From positions 620,001 to 684,000 of the forward strand of contig JAILWQ010000001.1 of the NCBI GenBank assembly GCA_025698865.1: a stretch of DNA of 64,000 bases, in the 5' to 3' direction. Positions within the stretch are counted from its first letter, which is position 1. Each line of letters begins with the position of its first letter. Positions 17,329 through 25,817 of this stretch are shown one piece after another. The notes under the pieces were generated by a model. The model saw only the letters and a program-made list of their open reading frames with translations, was not told the DNA's origin and searched no databases. The DNA is from Erythrobacter sp. Its GTDB lineage: Bacteria > Pseudomonadota > Alphaproteobacteria > Sphingomonadales > Sphingomonadaceae. Both the position numbers and the translations under genes were made by a program.

Positions 17329-17372
17329 CTCTCCTTGCAGAGAGCGCGCGCGGCGTTGGGACCGCGTGGCCC
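17329..17372 (-). promoter_or_regulatory. serC leader: hairpin covering the ribosome-binding site
   Basis: On the serC mRNA a stem pairs CUCUC (17344-17340) with GAGAG (17333-17329) around loop UGCAAG. The second arm is part of the AAGGAGAG ribosome-binding site six bases before the ATG. A second hairpin just upstream (17372-17359) pairs GGGCC with GGUCC around ACGC and uses a G-U pair that exists only in the serC-direction RNA. A TTGACA at 17408-17403 suggests transcription starts near the first hairpin. A serC leader motif has been described in alphaproteobacteria; whether this is that motif needs a covariance search. Confidence 0.5.
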
Positions 17373-17498
17373 GCTGACGGCACTGAATGTTGCGCCGCAT
17401 CATGTCAACGCGAAACACCGTTTCCTCGACAGGGGGTTGGACGTGCGCGGCGGCTCCCCTCTCGCCAAGCGAGCCGGGCTTGCCTAAGGGCTGCGGCG

Positions 17499-18656
17499 AT
17501 GCAGACGAAAGACCTTCGCATTGCCCTGTTCAGCGGGAACTACAACTACACCCGTGACGGTGCCAACCAGGCGCTGAACCGGCTTGCAGGCTATATCCTG
17601 AGCCAGGGCGCGGCGCTGCGCATCTATGCGCCGGTCGTCGCCGAGCCCGACTTTCCGCCCACCGGCGATCTGGTCGACGTGCCCAACACGCGGATGCCCG
17701 TTCGCGGCCGGGGGGAATATCGCATGCCGCTGGGGCTGGGCAGGAAAGCGAAGGCGGATCTCGAGGCGTTCGCTCCGAACTTGGTCCATGTCTCCTCGCC
17801 TGATCCGACCGGCCACGCCGCGGTGACATGGGCACGCAGGCACGGCATTCCGGTGCTCGCCTCGGTCCATACGAAGTTCGAGACCTATCCCCGCTATTAC
17901 GGCCTCGGCTTCATCGAGCCGTGGATCGAGGCGATGCTGCGCCGGTTCTACAATCGCTGCGATGCGCTCGTCGCCCCGTCCGAAAGCCAGATCGCCGAGC
18001 TGAAGGCGCAGGGAATGCACCGCGACATCTCGCTGTGGACGCGCGGGGTCGATCGCGAGATTTTCCATCCCGACCGTCGCGACCTCGCATGGCGCCGCTC
18101 GCTGGGCATTGCCGACCACGAAACGGCGATCGCCTTTCTCGGGCGGCTGGTGATGGAAAAGGGCCTCGACACCTTTGCCGAGACGATCCGCGAACTGCGC
18201 CGCCGCGACGTGCCGCACCGCGTCCTGGTGATCGGCGACGGGCCTGCGCGGGGCTGGTTCGAGAATGCCCTGCCCGGCGGTGTCTTCGCCGGCTTCCAGA
18301 CGGGGCCGGACCTCGGCCGGGCGCTGGCGAGCTCCGATGTGTTCTTCAACCCGTCGGTGACGGAGACCTTCGGCAATGTCACGCTGGAGGCGATGGCGAG
18401 CGGGTTGCCGGTGGTCGCCGCCGGCGCGACGGGCAGCGCCAGCCTGGTGGACGATGGCGAGACCGGCGTGCTGGTGCGCGACGGCACGCCGACCGCCTTC
18501 GCCGATGCGCTCGCACCCTACTGCACCGACCCCGCCCTCCGTCACGCCCATGGCGATGCGGGCGCGCGCAAGGCGGGCGAATACAGCTGGGACCGGATCA
18601 ATCAGGCCGTGATCGACACCTATCTGCGGCTGGTGGAGGCCCGAAAGGAACGCTGA
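17499..18656 (+). CDS. GT4-family glycosyltransferase
   Basis: A GT-B fold retaining glycosyltransferase of 385 residues. The N-terminal half contains NYNYTRDGANQALNRL and HVSSPDPTGHAA. The C-terminal half contains FLGRLVMEKGLDTFAETI and the nucleotide-sugar motif ETFGNVTLEAMASGLPVVA. This is close in style to SqdX-like and mannosyltransferase-like enzymes that glycosylate lipids, but donor and acceptor cannot be read from sequence. No transmembrane segment is seen, so it is cytosolic or peripheral. It is divergent from serC (175-base gap); rarA follows after 54 bases. Confidence 0.88.
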   Translation: MQTKDLRIALFSGNYNYTRDGANQALNRLAGYILSQGAALRIYAPVVAEPDFPPTGDLVDVPNTRMPVRGRGEYRMPLGLGRKAKADLEAFAPNLVHVSSPDPTGHAAVTWARRHGIPVLASVHTKFETYPRYYGLGFIEPWIEAMLRRFYNRCDALVAPSESQIAELKAQGMHRDISLWTRGVDREIFHPDRRDLAWRRSLGIADHETAIAFLGRLVMEKGLDTFAETIRELRRRDVPHRVLVIGDGPARGWFENALPGGVFAGFQTGPDLGRALASSDVFFNPSVTETFGNVTLEAMASGLPVVAAGATGSASLVDDGETGVLVRDGTPTAFADALAPYCTDPALRHAHGDAGARKAGEYSWDRINQAVIDTYLRLVEARKER

Positions 18657-18710
18657 CCGGCGGCCGGTGGACGTGCATTTTCGCAGCGGACCACCTAGAT
18701 TGGCGGACGC

Positions 18711-20027
18711 ATGTCCGATCTGTTTCCCGAAACCATTCCCTCGCAGGCCGCGCCCTCGCCGCCGCGCGACGATGCGCCGCTCGCCGACCGCCTGCGCCCC
18801 GCCAGCCTCGACGAGGTCATCGGGCAGGATCACCTGACCGGCCCGGAAGGCGCGATCGGGCGCATGGTCGCGGCGGGCAAGCTCTCCAGCATGATCCTGT
18901 GGGGTCCGCCGGGCACCGGAAAGACGACCATCGCGCGCCTGCTCGCCGATGCGGTGGGAATGCGCTTCGAGAGCGTCTCGGCCGTGTTCAGCGGCGTCGC
19001 CGATCTCAAGAAGGCCTTCGCCGCGGCGGACAAGGCCGCCGAGGCGGGGCAGCGCACGCTGCTGTTCGTGGACGAGATCCACCGCTTCAACCGCGCGCAG
19101 CAGGACGGCTTCCTCCCTTTCGTGGAGCGCGGCACGGTCACGCTGGTGGGTGCGACCACAGAAAACCCCAGCTTCGCGCTCAACGCCGCGCTGCTCAGCC
19201 GGGCGCAGGTGCTGATCCTCCAGCGGCTCGATCGCGAGGCGCTGGGCCATTTGCTCACCCGCGCGGAGGAACTGGAAGGCCCCCTCCCCCTCACCGAAGA
19301 GGCGCGCGACGCCCTGGTCGCGAGCGCCGATGGCGACGGGCGCTTCCTGCTCAACCAGGCCGAAACGCTGTACAATGCCGATCTCGACCAGCCACTCGAT
19401 CCCGCGCTGCTCGGCCGGTTCCTGCAACGCCGGGTGGCGGTGTACGACAAGGATCGCGAGGGGCATTACAATCTCATCTCCGCGCTCCACAAGGCGGTGC
19501 GCGGGTCCGACGTGCAGGCCAGCCTCTATTACCTCGCCCGGATGCTGACCGCCGGGGAAGAGCCGCGCTTCCTTGCCCGGCGGCTGATCCGTATGTCGGT
19601 CGAGGATATCGGCATGGCCGATCCGCAGGCTCTGGTGCAGTGCATGGCGGCGAAGGACGCCTACGAGTTTCTCGGCAGTCCCGAGGGTGAACTGGCGCTG
19701 GTGCAGGCCTGCATCTACGTCGCCAGCGCGCCCAAGTCGAATGCCGGCTACAAGGCGGCGAACCGTGCCTGGCGCAGCGCGAAGGAAACCGGCAGCCTGA
19801 TGCCGCCGAAGAACATCCTCAACGCGCCGACCAAGCTGATGAAGGAAATCGGCTACGGGTCCGGCTACACCTACGATCACGACGCCGACGAGGGCTTTTC
19901 GGGCGATAATTACTGGCCCGAGGAGATGGAGCCGCAGACCTATTACGTGCCGGTCGATCGCGGTTTCGAGCGCGAGGTGAAGAAGCGGCTCGACTATTGG
20001 GACAAGCTGCGAAGTGAACGCGGATAG
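18711..20027 (+). CDS. rarA: Replication-associated recombination protein A (AAA+ ATPase)
   Basis: Acts at stalled replication forks; related to clamp-loader ATPases. It is 438 residues. Walker A GPPGTGKT is at residues 65-72, Walker B LFVDEIHRFN is near 118, and sensor 1 is at VGATTENPSF. The C-terminal tetramerisation region contains the usual MSVEDIGMADPQAL and the tail GYTYDHDADEGF. The next gene starts 14 bases before the rarA stop, so the two are coupled. Confidence 0.96.
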   Translation: MSDLFPETIPSQAAPSPPRDDAPLADRLRPASLDEVIGQDHLTGPEGAIGRMVAAGKLSSMILWGPPGTGKTTIARLLADAVGMRFESVSAVFSGVADLKKAFAAADKAAEAGQRTLLFVDEIHRFNRAQQDGFLPFVERGTVTLVGATTENPSFALNAALLSRAQVLILQRLDREALGHLLTRAEELEGPLPLTEEARDALVASADGDGRFLLNQAETLYNADLDQPLDPALLGRFLQRRVAVYDKDREGHYNLISALHKAVRGSDVQASLYYLARMLTAGEEPRFLARRLIRMSVEDIGMADPQALVQCMAAKDAYEFLGSPEGELALVQACIYVASAPKSNAGYKAANRAWRSAKETGSLMPPKNILNAPTKLMKEIGYGSGYTYDHDADEGFSGDNYWPEEMEPQTYYVPVDRGFEREVKKRLDYWDKLRSERG

Positions 20028-20898
20028 GTTCGCGCATTTCCTCGCCATCGACTGGTCGGGCGCGAAGGGTGCCCGGCAGAAGGGCATCGCGCTCGCCATC
20101 GCCGATGCGCGGGGCGGGCCGCCGGTCCTGGTCGAGCGCGGGCGCGGCTGGGGGCGCGAGGACGTGCTGGCGGTCCTGCGCGACGAATTGCCCGGCGATA
20201 CGCTGGTCGGGCTCGATCTCGGCATCGGCCTGCCCCATGCCGATTGCGGCGCGTTTTTTCCGGGCGAGGCCACCTCGCCCCCCGATGCGCCCGCGCTATG
20301 GGCGCTTGTGGACCGCATATGCGCAGACGACCCGCATCTCGGCGCGCAGGGTTTCGTCGACCACCCGGCCTATCGCGGCTTCTTCCGCGACGGCACGGAA
20401 ACGGGCGCGCAGTTCGGCTGCGACGGGGCGGTGCATGGTCGCGGACGGTTTCGCCTCACCGAGCACGCGCAGGCGGCGATGGGGTGCAAGCCCTATTCGA
20501 ACTTCAACCTCGTCGGCGCGGCGCAGGTCGGCAAGTCCAGCCTCACCGGAATGCGGATGCTGCACCGGCTGCGCGGCCATCTGCCGGTCTGGCCGGTCGA
20601 TCCGCTGCCCCGGCGCGGGTCGGTGATCGTGGAAATCTACACCAGCCTCGCCGCGCGGGACGCCGGGCGCAGCATCGCGCGGGCCAAGATGCGCAGCCAC
20701 GAGGATCTGAACGCCGCGCTCGCCGCGCTGGGCTCGCCGACCGTTCCCGGCAGCGGACCGATCGACGATCACGCCTCCGACGCGCTCCTTTCCGCCGCCT
20801 GGCTGCGCGAAACGGCACGGGATGCGCGTCGCTGGGACCCGGAGGGCATGACCGACGCAATCGCGCGCACCGAAGGCTGGACTTTCGGAGCGCTTTGA
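20014..20898 (+). CDS. DUF429-like protein (putative RNase H-fold)
   Basis: 294 residues of unknown function. The N-terminus FLAIDWSGAKG and GLDLGIGLP, with acidic residues at the ends of predicted beta strands, suggest the RNase H/actin-like fold of DUF429 proteins. A late DDHASDALLSAAWL segment would supply another acidic residue of that site. Those features are seen; nuclease activity is inference only. The GTG start at 20014 overlaps rarA, and the pairing with a fork-repair ATPase hints at a nucleic-acid role. tRNA-Thr follows after 43 bases. Confidence 0.7.
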   Translation: MNADRFAHFLAIDWSGAKGARQKGIALAIADARGGPPVLVERGRGWGREDVLAVLRDELPGDTLVGLDLGIGLPHADCGAFFPGEATSPPDAPALWALVDRICADDPHLGAQGFVDHPAYRGFFRDGTETGAQFGCDGAVHGRGRFRLTEHAQAAMGCKPYSNFNLVGAAQVGKSSLTGMRMLHRLRGHLPVWPVDPLPRRGSVIVEIYTSLAARDAGRSIARAKMRSHEDLNAALAALGSPTVPGSGPIDDHASDALLSAAWLRETARDARRWDPEGMTDAIARTEGWTFGAL

Positions 20899-20941
20899 CC
20901 GAAAGGCTCGCCCCTGCGCGGCCCATGGTCGCGGCAAACGG

Positions 20942-21014
20942 GCCGGTTTAGCTCAGTTGGTAGAGCAGTTGATTTGTAATCATCAGGCCAGGGGTTCGAA
21001 TCCTCTAACCGGCA
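20942..21014 (+). tRNA. tRNA-Thr (anticodon TGT)
   Basis: Acceptor GCCGGTT at 20942-20948 pairs with AACCGGC at 21007-21013. The D arm is GCTC/GAGC, the anticodon loop is TTTGTAA, and the T arm has GGTTCGAATCC. The anticodon stem has one apparent T-T mismatch (GTTGA against TCATC). Only ACC is encoded before a G, so the CCA end is not fully templated, unlike the other two tRNAs in the window. Confidence 0.95.
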
Positions 21015-21059
21015 CCGTTTTTGTTTCGCTACCGCGCTTCGCGCTGCTTGAGCGCGTGT

Positions 21060-21093
21060 CTTTCTGCGCTACCGCTCTTTCTGCGCTACCGCT
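21060..21093. repeat. 17-base tandem duplication downstream of tRNA-Thr
   Basis: The 17-mer ctttctgcgctaccgct occurs twice head to tail, at 21060-21076 and 21077-21093. Related fragments (cgctaccg...cttgagcgcg) occur on both sides, from about 21027 to 21110. The cluster sits between tRNA-Thr and the end of the convergent DUF1499 gene. It looks like slippage within a locally repetitive tRNA 3' flank. Confidence 0.8.
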
Positions 21094-21113
21094 ACGCTAC
21101 TTGAGCGCGGGTT

Positions 21114-21920
21114 TCAGCTCTCGGCGAGGCGGCGCCGGATCGCTTCGGACAGCGCGCGCACGCGATCGGCGTTGTAGCCCAGATCGCCGACCCCCACCCG
21201 GCTGGCCGAGCGCAGGTCGATCCGCGTGCCGGTGATCCGCGCCACGACATCGAAGCGGAAGCCGTAGGCGAAGGTCTCGGCCACGCCTTCGACCCGGCCG
21301 GCGGCAGCGTCGGTGCGGATGTCGTCGAGCCCGATCTCGGCCATCGCGGCGACCACCGCGGCGATCGCCTGTTCGCGGGTCGCATTGCCGACCGGGATCG
21401 GCTGGAGATCGCGATAATTCGCGGCGATCACGTCGGCATGGTTCTGGACTGCCAGATCGCCGTCCACCCGGCCCGCCCAGAGCGGCATCCGGCCGAGCGG
21501 CGTGCCGTAATCGACCAGCGGATTGGCCCCCTGATCGGCGCGCATGGCGATCGTCCCGGCCGAGAATTGCGGCGGATTGCGAAGGTCGGTGGAGACGTCG
21601 TGGATCGGCGGCGCACCCGCCCCGCCCGCGCGAACCGACAGCATGGCGAGGAACAGCACGGCGGGAATGGCCAGCGCGATCGCGGCCTTCCACCATGGCC
21701 CGCGCGGCGTGGCGGTCCAGGCAAGCGCGAAGGCCGCCAGAGCCACCAGACCGGTGACGGCGATTAGCCACGGCCCGGCCGTCACGGTCATGAAGCCGAA
21801 GCCGATCTCCCAGCCGATCAGGCCGATCTTCGTGCCGAACGCCGCGATGACGAACCATGCCAGCAGCGCCAGCGCCAGCCACAGCGAATATTTCGGCAGG
21901 TTCGCCCGCAGATCAGCCAT
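21114..21920 (-). CDS. DUF1499-family membrane protein
   Basis: 268 residues. Three transmembrane helices lie at about residues 12-32, 45-65 and 77-97. The C-terminal soluble domain (about 110-265), with NPPQFSAGTI, LQPIPVG and FAYGFRFDVVARI, matches the look of DUF1499 proteins, whose role is unknown. In the family this domain occurs both alone and behind membrane helices. The ATG overlaps the queF stop (TGATG), so it is translated from the queF mRNA. No functional link to queuosine is evident. Confidence 0.8.
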   Translation of the reverse strand: MADLRANLPKYSLWLALALLAWFVIAAFGTKIGLIGWEIGFGFMTVTAGPWLIAVTGLVALAAFALAWTATPRGPWWKAAIALAIPAVLFLAMLSVRAGGAGAPPIHDVSTDLRNPPQFSAGTIAMRADQGANPLVDYGTPLGRMPLWAGRVDGDLAVQNHADVIAANYRDLQPIPVGNATREQAIAAVVAAMAEIGLDDIRTDAAAGRVEGVAETFAYGFRFDVVARITGTRIDLRSASRVGVGDLGYNADRVRALSEAIRRRLAES

Positions 21921-22378
21921 CACCCTCGTCCTCTGTAGGAGGCCACGCCCTGATCGGGCAGCCACAGATCCTGCGGCGGAGCCGAGCTCTGCCAGAACAC
22001 GTCGATCGGAATGCCGCCGCGCGGATACCAGTATCCGCCGATCCGCAGCCAGCGCGGGCGCATCTCGTCGAACAGGCGCTTGCCGATGCCGACGGTCACG
22101 TCCTCGTGAAAGCCGCAATGGTTGCGGAAGCTGCCGAGGAAGAGCTTGAGGCTCTTGCTCTCGACGATCGTTTCGCCCGGCGCGTAATCGAGCACCAGAT
22201 GCGCGAAATCGGGCTGGCCGGTTACCGGGCAGAGCGAGGTGAATTCGGGGGCGGCGAAGCGCACCATGTAGAGTTCGCTCACGCGCGGATTGGGCACGTA
22301 ATCGAGCTCCGCCTCGTCCGGCGAGGAAGGCAGCGGCGTGTTCGCGCCGAGAAACCTGGGATTTGGTGTGTCGCCCAT
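21920..22378 (-). CDS. queF: NADPH-dependent preQ0 reductase
   Basis: Reduces 7-cyano-7-deazaguanine to 7-aminomethyl-7-deazaguanine in queuosine synthesis. It is 152 residues, the unimodular short (YkvM) class. Nucleophile Cys50 is in [11 protein letters not shown] with Asp57. The diagnostic ESKSLKL motif is at 73-79, and His91-Glu92 bind substrate. The gene is divergent from the proline-rich membrane protein (116-base gap) and coupled to a DUF1499 membrane protein gene downstream. No other queuosine genes are in view. Confidence 0.96.
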   Translation of the reverse strand: MGDTPNPRFLGANTPLPSSPDEAELDYVPNPRVSELYMVRFAAPEFTSLCPVTGQPDFAHLVLDYAPGETIVESKSLKLFLGSFRNHCGFHEDVTVGIGKRLFDEMRPRWLRIGGYWYPRGGIPIDVFWQSSAPPQDLWLPDQGVASYRGRG

Positions 22379-22494
22379 GCCGCGCCTCTGCCGCGAAAGC
22401 GTGGATTGCGCAAGCGAGCCCTTGGGAAAGCGCGGGTCAGACCCTATTCAGCGCCGCGACCCGAAACCCGGACCGACCGGCACACGACCAAGAC

Positions 22495-23700
22495 ATGACC
22501 ACGCGTTTCCGCCTGCCCCTCCCCGCTCTCGCAATTCTCGGCGCGCCCGTACTGGCACACGCGCAGCAATCGCCGCAGGACTTCCGGCTTCCGCCCGCGC
22601 CGACTCCGACGCCGACCCCCGACGTGCAGGGTCCGGTCGACACCGAGAGCCCGGTGCGCCCTGCCCCGAGCCCAACGCCTGCGCCGACGCTGGCGCCGAC
22701 GCCGCGCCCCACGATCGTCCTGCCGAGCCCCAGTCCCAGCCCCCGTCCCAGTGCCCGGCCGACCGCCCGGCCAACCGCGCGAGCGACCCCGACGCCGCGC
22801 CCCGCGACACCTTCGCCGACGCCGGTTCCGCAGAACCGCGACGCCCCCGCCGCACCGCCGAGCACCCGACAGACGGCCCCGGACCCCGAGCCCGAGACCA
22901 CTCCGCTTCCCGGTACGGACAGCTCGACCGGGCTGGAGAGCACGCCGATCGTGCCCCCGGTGGCCCCGCCCTCACCCGACGTGGCGCCCGAACTGGGGAC
23001 CGCACCGGACGATGCCGACAATGGCCTGTGGTGGGTCGCCGCGCTCGGCCTGCTCGGTCTAGGCGCGCTCGGCGGCGGCTATGTCCTGCGTTGCCGCCGG
23101 TCGCGCGCGACGCCGCAGATCGAGCGACCGGTCGTCGCCGCCCCGCCCGCGGACGAGCCCCTGATCGAGGAACCGCCGCTCGAGGAGCGTGCCGTCGCTC
23201 CGGCTGCTTCCGCTGCCCCCCCGCCAAACGCGCTGGCGCTGCGGATCGAGGCGCTGCGTCTCAACCGCAGCTTCATGAATGCGACGCTCGCCTACCGCGT
23301 GACCGTGCTCAACCGCTCCACCTCGCCGCTGAGCGAGGTCGCGATCGAGGCCGACCTCGCTTCGGCCCATGGCGATCTGCCGATGGAGCAGCAGGTGGCG
23401 GACGCCGGCACCGCGCTTCAGGAAAGGCACACCACCAGCCGCCTGGCCGCCGGGCAGAGCGCGCGGTTCGAGGGGCAGGTCACTCTGCCGCTCGCGCAGG
23501 CGCGAGTCATCCGGCAGGGCAATGTCGCCCTGCTGGTGCCGCTGTTGCGGATGCGCAGCCGGGCGGCGGGAATCGAGCCGGTCGCGCGCACGCTCGCGAT
23601 CGGACCGGCGGCATCGGGCGGCGGCGCGCGGCTCGTGCCCTTCAACCTCGAGGAAGGGCCGCGCAGCTACGAGCCGCTCGCCCAGAAAATCATCGCCTGA
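22495..23700 (+). CDS. Membrane-anchored protein with long Pro/Thr/Ser-rich periplasmic region
   Basis: 401 residues, family not recognised. Order: signal peptide with likely cleavage after VLAHA (residue 23); a 140-residue Pro-Thr-Ala-Ser-Arg-rich low-complexity stretch (about 33-175) with repeated PTPTP, RPTARPT and PSPSP; one transmembrane helix (178-198) followed by the stop-transfer RCRRSR; then a folded cytoplasmic domain (about 220-400) with predicted beta strands. The domain contains LRIEALRLNRSFMNATLAYRVTVLNRS, and its alternating pattern resembles an immunoglobulin-like sandwich. The low-complexity part resembles a wall-spanning spacer. It is divergent from queF, and sseA follows. 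Confidence 0.8.
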   Translation: MTTRFRLPLPALAILGAPVLAHAQQSPQDFRLPPAPTPTPTPDVQGPVDTESPVRPAPSPTPAPTLAPTPRPTIVLPSPSPSPRPSARPTARPTARATPTPRPATPSPTPVPQNRDAPAAPPSTRQTAPDPEPETTPLPGTDSSTGLESTPIVPPVAPPSPDVAPELGTAPDDADNGLWWVAALGLLGLGALGGGYVLRCRRSRATPQIERPVVAAPPADEPLIEEPPLEERAVAPAASAAPPPNALALRIEALRLNRSFMNATLAYRVTVLNRSTSPLSEVAIEADLASAHGDLPMEQQVADAGTALQERHTTSRLAAGQSARFEGQVTLPLAQARVIRQGNVALLVPLLRMRSRAAGIEPVARTLAIGPAASGGGARLVPFNLEEGPRSYEPLAQKIIA

Positions 23701-23756
23701 AATTGCGGCGACCGTAGCGCTCGACGCGGGCCGCCGCGCCCGCTAGCGAGACCCGC

Positions 23757-24602
23757 ATGGACAGCCTCGTATCGACCGACTGGCTGGCGCGGCATCTCGG
23801 CGAAGCGGATCTCGTCGTGCTCGACGCGACCAGGCATCTTCCGGGCACGGACCGCGACCCGCAGGCCGACTTCGCCGCCGCGCATGTTCCCGGCGCCCGC
23901 TATCTCGACCTGCCGACCCTGCAGGATCCCGAAAGCGCGCTGGGCAACACCTTGCCCACCCGCGCGCAGTTCGAGGCGCGGATGCGCTCGCTGGGTCTCG
24001 CGCGGACGGATCGCGTGGTCCTCTACGACGACAGCGATCTCGCCAGCGCCGCGCGTGCTTGGTTCATCCTGCGCCTCTACGGCCACGAGAAGATCGCCAT
24101 TCTCGACGGCGGCTGGGCGCGATGGCAGGCCGAGGAGCGTCCGACCGAAAGCGGCACGCCCACGATCGAACCGAGCGACTACACCGCGCCCCAGCCTGTC
24201 TCTGCGGTTCGCGACAAGGCGCAGATGCTCGCCAATATCGACAGCCACGCCGAACAGGTGGTCGACGCCCGCGATGCCGGCCGCTTCACCGGTAGGACCG
24301 CCGACACGATCCACGATCTGCCCGGTGGCCATATTCCCGAATCGCGCAACCTCTTCTTCCGCGATCTCTTCGCATCAGACGGAACCTATCGCAGCAAGGA
24401 AGAGCTGCGCCGCCTGTTCAAGCAGGCCGGGCTTGATCCCGATACGCCGACCGTCGCGACCTGCGGCAGCGGGATGACCGCATCGGTGGTGCTGTTCGCC
24501 CTCCATCTGGCAGGCGCGGACGATACCGCGCTCTACGACGGCAGCTGGGTCGAATGGGGCGCGGACCCCGCCACCCCCAAGGAAACCGGAGACGCCGCCT
24601 GA
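23757..24602 (+). CDS. sseA: 3-mercaptopyruvate sulfurtransferase (rhodanese family)
   Basis: Transfers sulfur from 3-mercaptopyruvate or a similar donor to a thiophilic acceptor. It is 281 residues with two rhodanese domains. The N-terminal one is inactive and ends near ILDGGWARW. The catalytic one has nucleophile Cys236 in the loop CGSGMT. A CG(S/T)G-type loop is the usual mark of mercaptopyruvate rather than thiosulfate enzymes. It is separated by one base from the pyridoxal lyase gene, so the pair likely acts in cysteine and methionine sulfur metabolism. Confidence 0.92.
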   Translation: MDSLVSTDWLARHLGEADLVVLDATRHLPGTDRDPQADFAAAHVPGARYLDLPTLQDPESALGNTLPTRAQFEARMRSLGLARTDRVVLYDDSDLASAARAWFILRLYGHEKIAILDGGWARWQAEERPTESGTPTIEPSDYTAPQPVSAVRDKAQMLANIDSHAEQVVDARDAGRFTGRTADTIHDLPGGHIPESRNLFFRDLFASDGTYRSKEELRRLFKQAGLDPDTPTVATCGSGMTASVVLFALHLAGADDTALYDGSWVEWGADPATPKETGDAA

Positions 24603-24603
24603 C

Positions 24604-25806
24604 ATGGCCGGACACGACGATACCACGCTCTCCCCCGCCACAAGGCTTGTCACCTCGGGCCGCAGTCCGACCGCCGATGTCGTCAATCCGGCGGTCTATC
24701 GGGCGAGCACGCATCTCTATCCCGATTGCGCGTCCCTGCGGCAGCGAACTTCGGAGAACCGTGACGGGCGGTATTTCTACGGGCGCCGCGGCGGGCCGAC
24801 CCAATGGGCGCTGGCCGAAGCGCTCACCGCGCTCGAGCCGGGGGCGGCGGGCACCGTCCTCTATCCCAGCGGCGTCGCGGCGATCGCCGGCGCGCTGCTC
24901 GCGGTGCTGCGGCCGGGCGACGTGCTGCTGGTGACCGACAACGCCTATGATCCCACGCGCAGCATGGCGCTGGGACTGCTCCAGCGCTTCGGAATGGAGG
25001 CGCGCTTCTTCGACCCGCTCGACGTCGAGAGCTTCGCGGACGCCTTCTGCGAGAAGACGCGGGCGGTCATGCTGGAAAGCCCGGGAAGCCTCAGCATGGA
25101 GGTCTGCGACATTCCCGCGCTTGCGGCCATCGCGCGCGAGAAAGGCGCGGTCAGCCTGATCGACAACACCTGGGCGACCTCGCTCGGCTTCCGCGCGCTC
25201 GAGCATGGCTGCGACATCGTCATCCAGGCGCTGACCAAGCATGTCGGCGGCCATTCGGACCTCCTCATGGGGTCCTGCACCGCGGGCGAGGCATGGTATC
25301 GCCGCCTGCGCATCACCTCGCAGGAACTGGGCCATGTGGTCTCGCCCGACGATGCGGCGCTGGCCCTGCGCGGCCTGCGTTCGATGCAGCTGCGCCTGAA
25401 CCACTCGACCGCGAGCGCGCTCGCCATCGCCGAGTGGCTGGAGGCGCGGCCCGAAATCGCCCACGTCCTGTGTCCGATGCTGCCGGGATCGCCGGGCCAC
25501 GATCTGTGGCGGCGCGATTTCGAGAGTGGGTGCGGCCTCTTCGCCTTCGTCCTCGCCGGGCGCGACGATGCCGCCCGCTGCCGGCTGATCGACGCGCTGC
25601 GCCTGTTCGGCATCGGTTACAGCTGGGGCGGGTTCGAGAGCCTTGCCCTTCCGGTCGACATCGGCGCGGTTCGCCAGACCATGGCCTGGCCGCGCGAGGG
25701 CTGGCGGGAAGACGACCGCCATGCCATTCGCCTGTCCATCGGCCTCGAGGATCCCCAAGACCTGATCGCCGATCTCGACCGGGCCCTTGCCGCAATGGAC
25801 GCATGA
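24604..25806 (+). CDS. metC: Cystathionine beta-lyase (Cys/Met metabolism PLP enzyme)
   Basis: Pyridoxal-phosphate enzyme of the gamma family, most likely splitting cystathionine to homocysteine. It is 400 residues. The cofactor lysine is Lys212 in ALTKHVGGHSD; IDNTW at 186-190 supplies the Asp that binds the cofactor. The N-terminal RGYFYGRRGGPT-like segment (residues 56-65 here) is typical. Related gamma-lyases and synthases share these motifs, but the overall pattern favours the alphaproteobacterial beta-lyase. It is directly coupled to sseA upstream; the mechanosensitive channel follows after 11 bases. Confidence 0.88.
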   Translation: MAGHDDTTLSPATRLVTSGRSPTADVVNPAVYRASTHLYPDCASLRQRTSENRDGRYFYGRRGGPTQWALAEALTALEPGAAGTVLYPSGVAAIAGALLAVLRPGDVLLVTDNAYDPTRSMALGLLQRFGMEARFFDPLDVESFADAFCEKTRAVMLESPGSLSMEVCDIPALAAIAREKGAVSLIDNTWATSLGFRALEHGCDIVIQALTKHVGGHSDLLMGSCTAGEAWYRRLRITSQELGHVVSPDDAALALRGLRSMQLRLNHSTASALAIAEWLEARPEIAHVLCPMLPGSPGHDLWRRDFESGCGLFAFVLAGRDDAARCRLIDALRLFGIGYSWGGFESLALPVDIGAVRQTMAWPREGWREDDRHAIRLSIGLEDPQDLIADLDRALAAMDA

Positions 25807-25817
25807 TTCGACACTAG

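Noticed and set aside
17484-20318. A 944-codon open frame opposite the glycosyltransferase and rarA
   Set aside because: Shadow of the plus-strand genes, which carry intact catalytic motifs.
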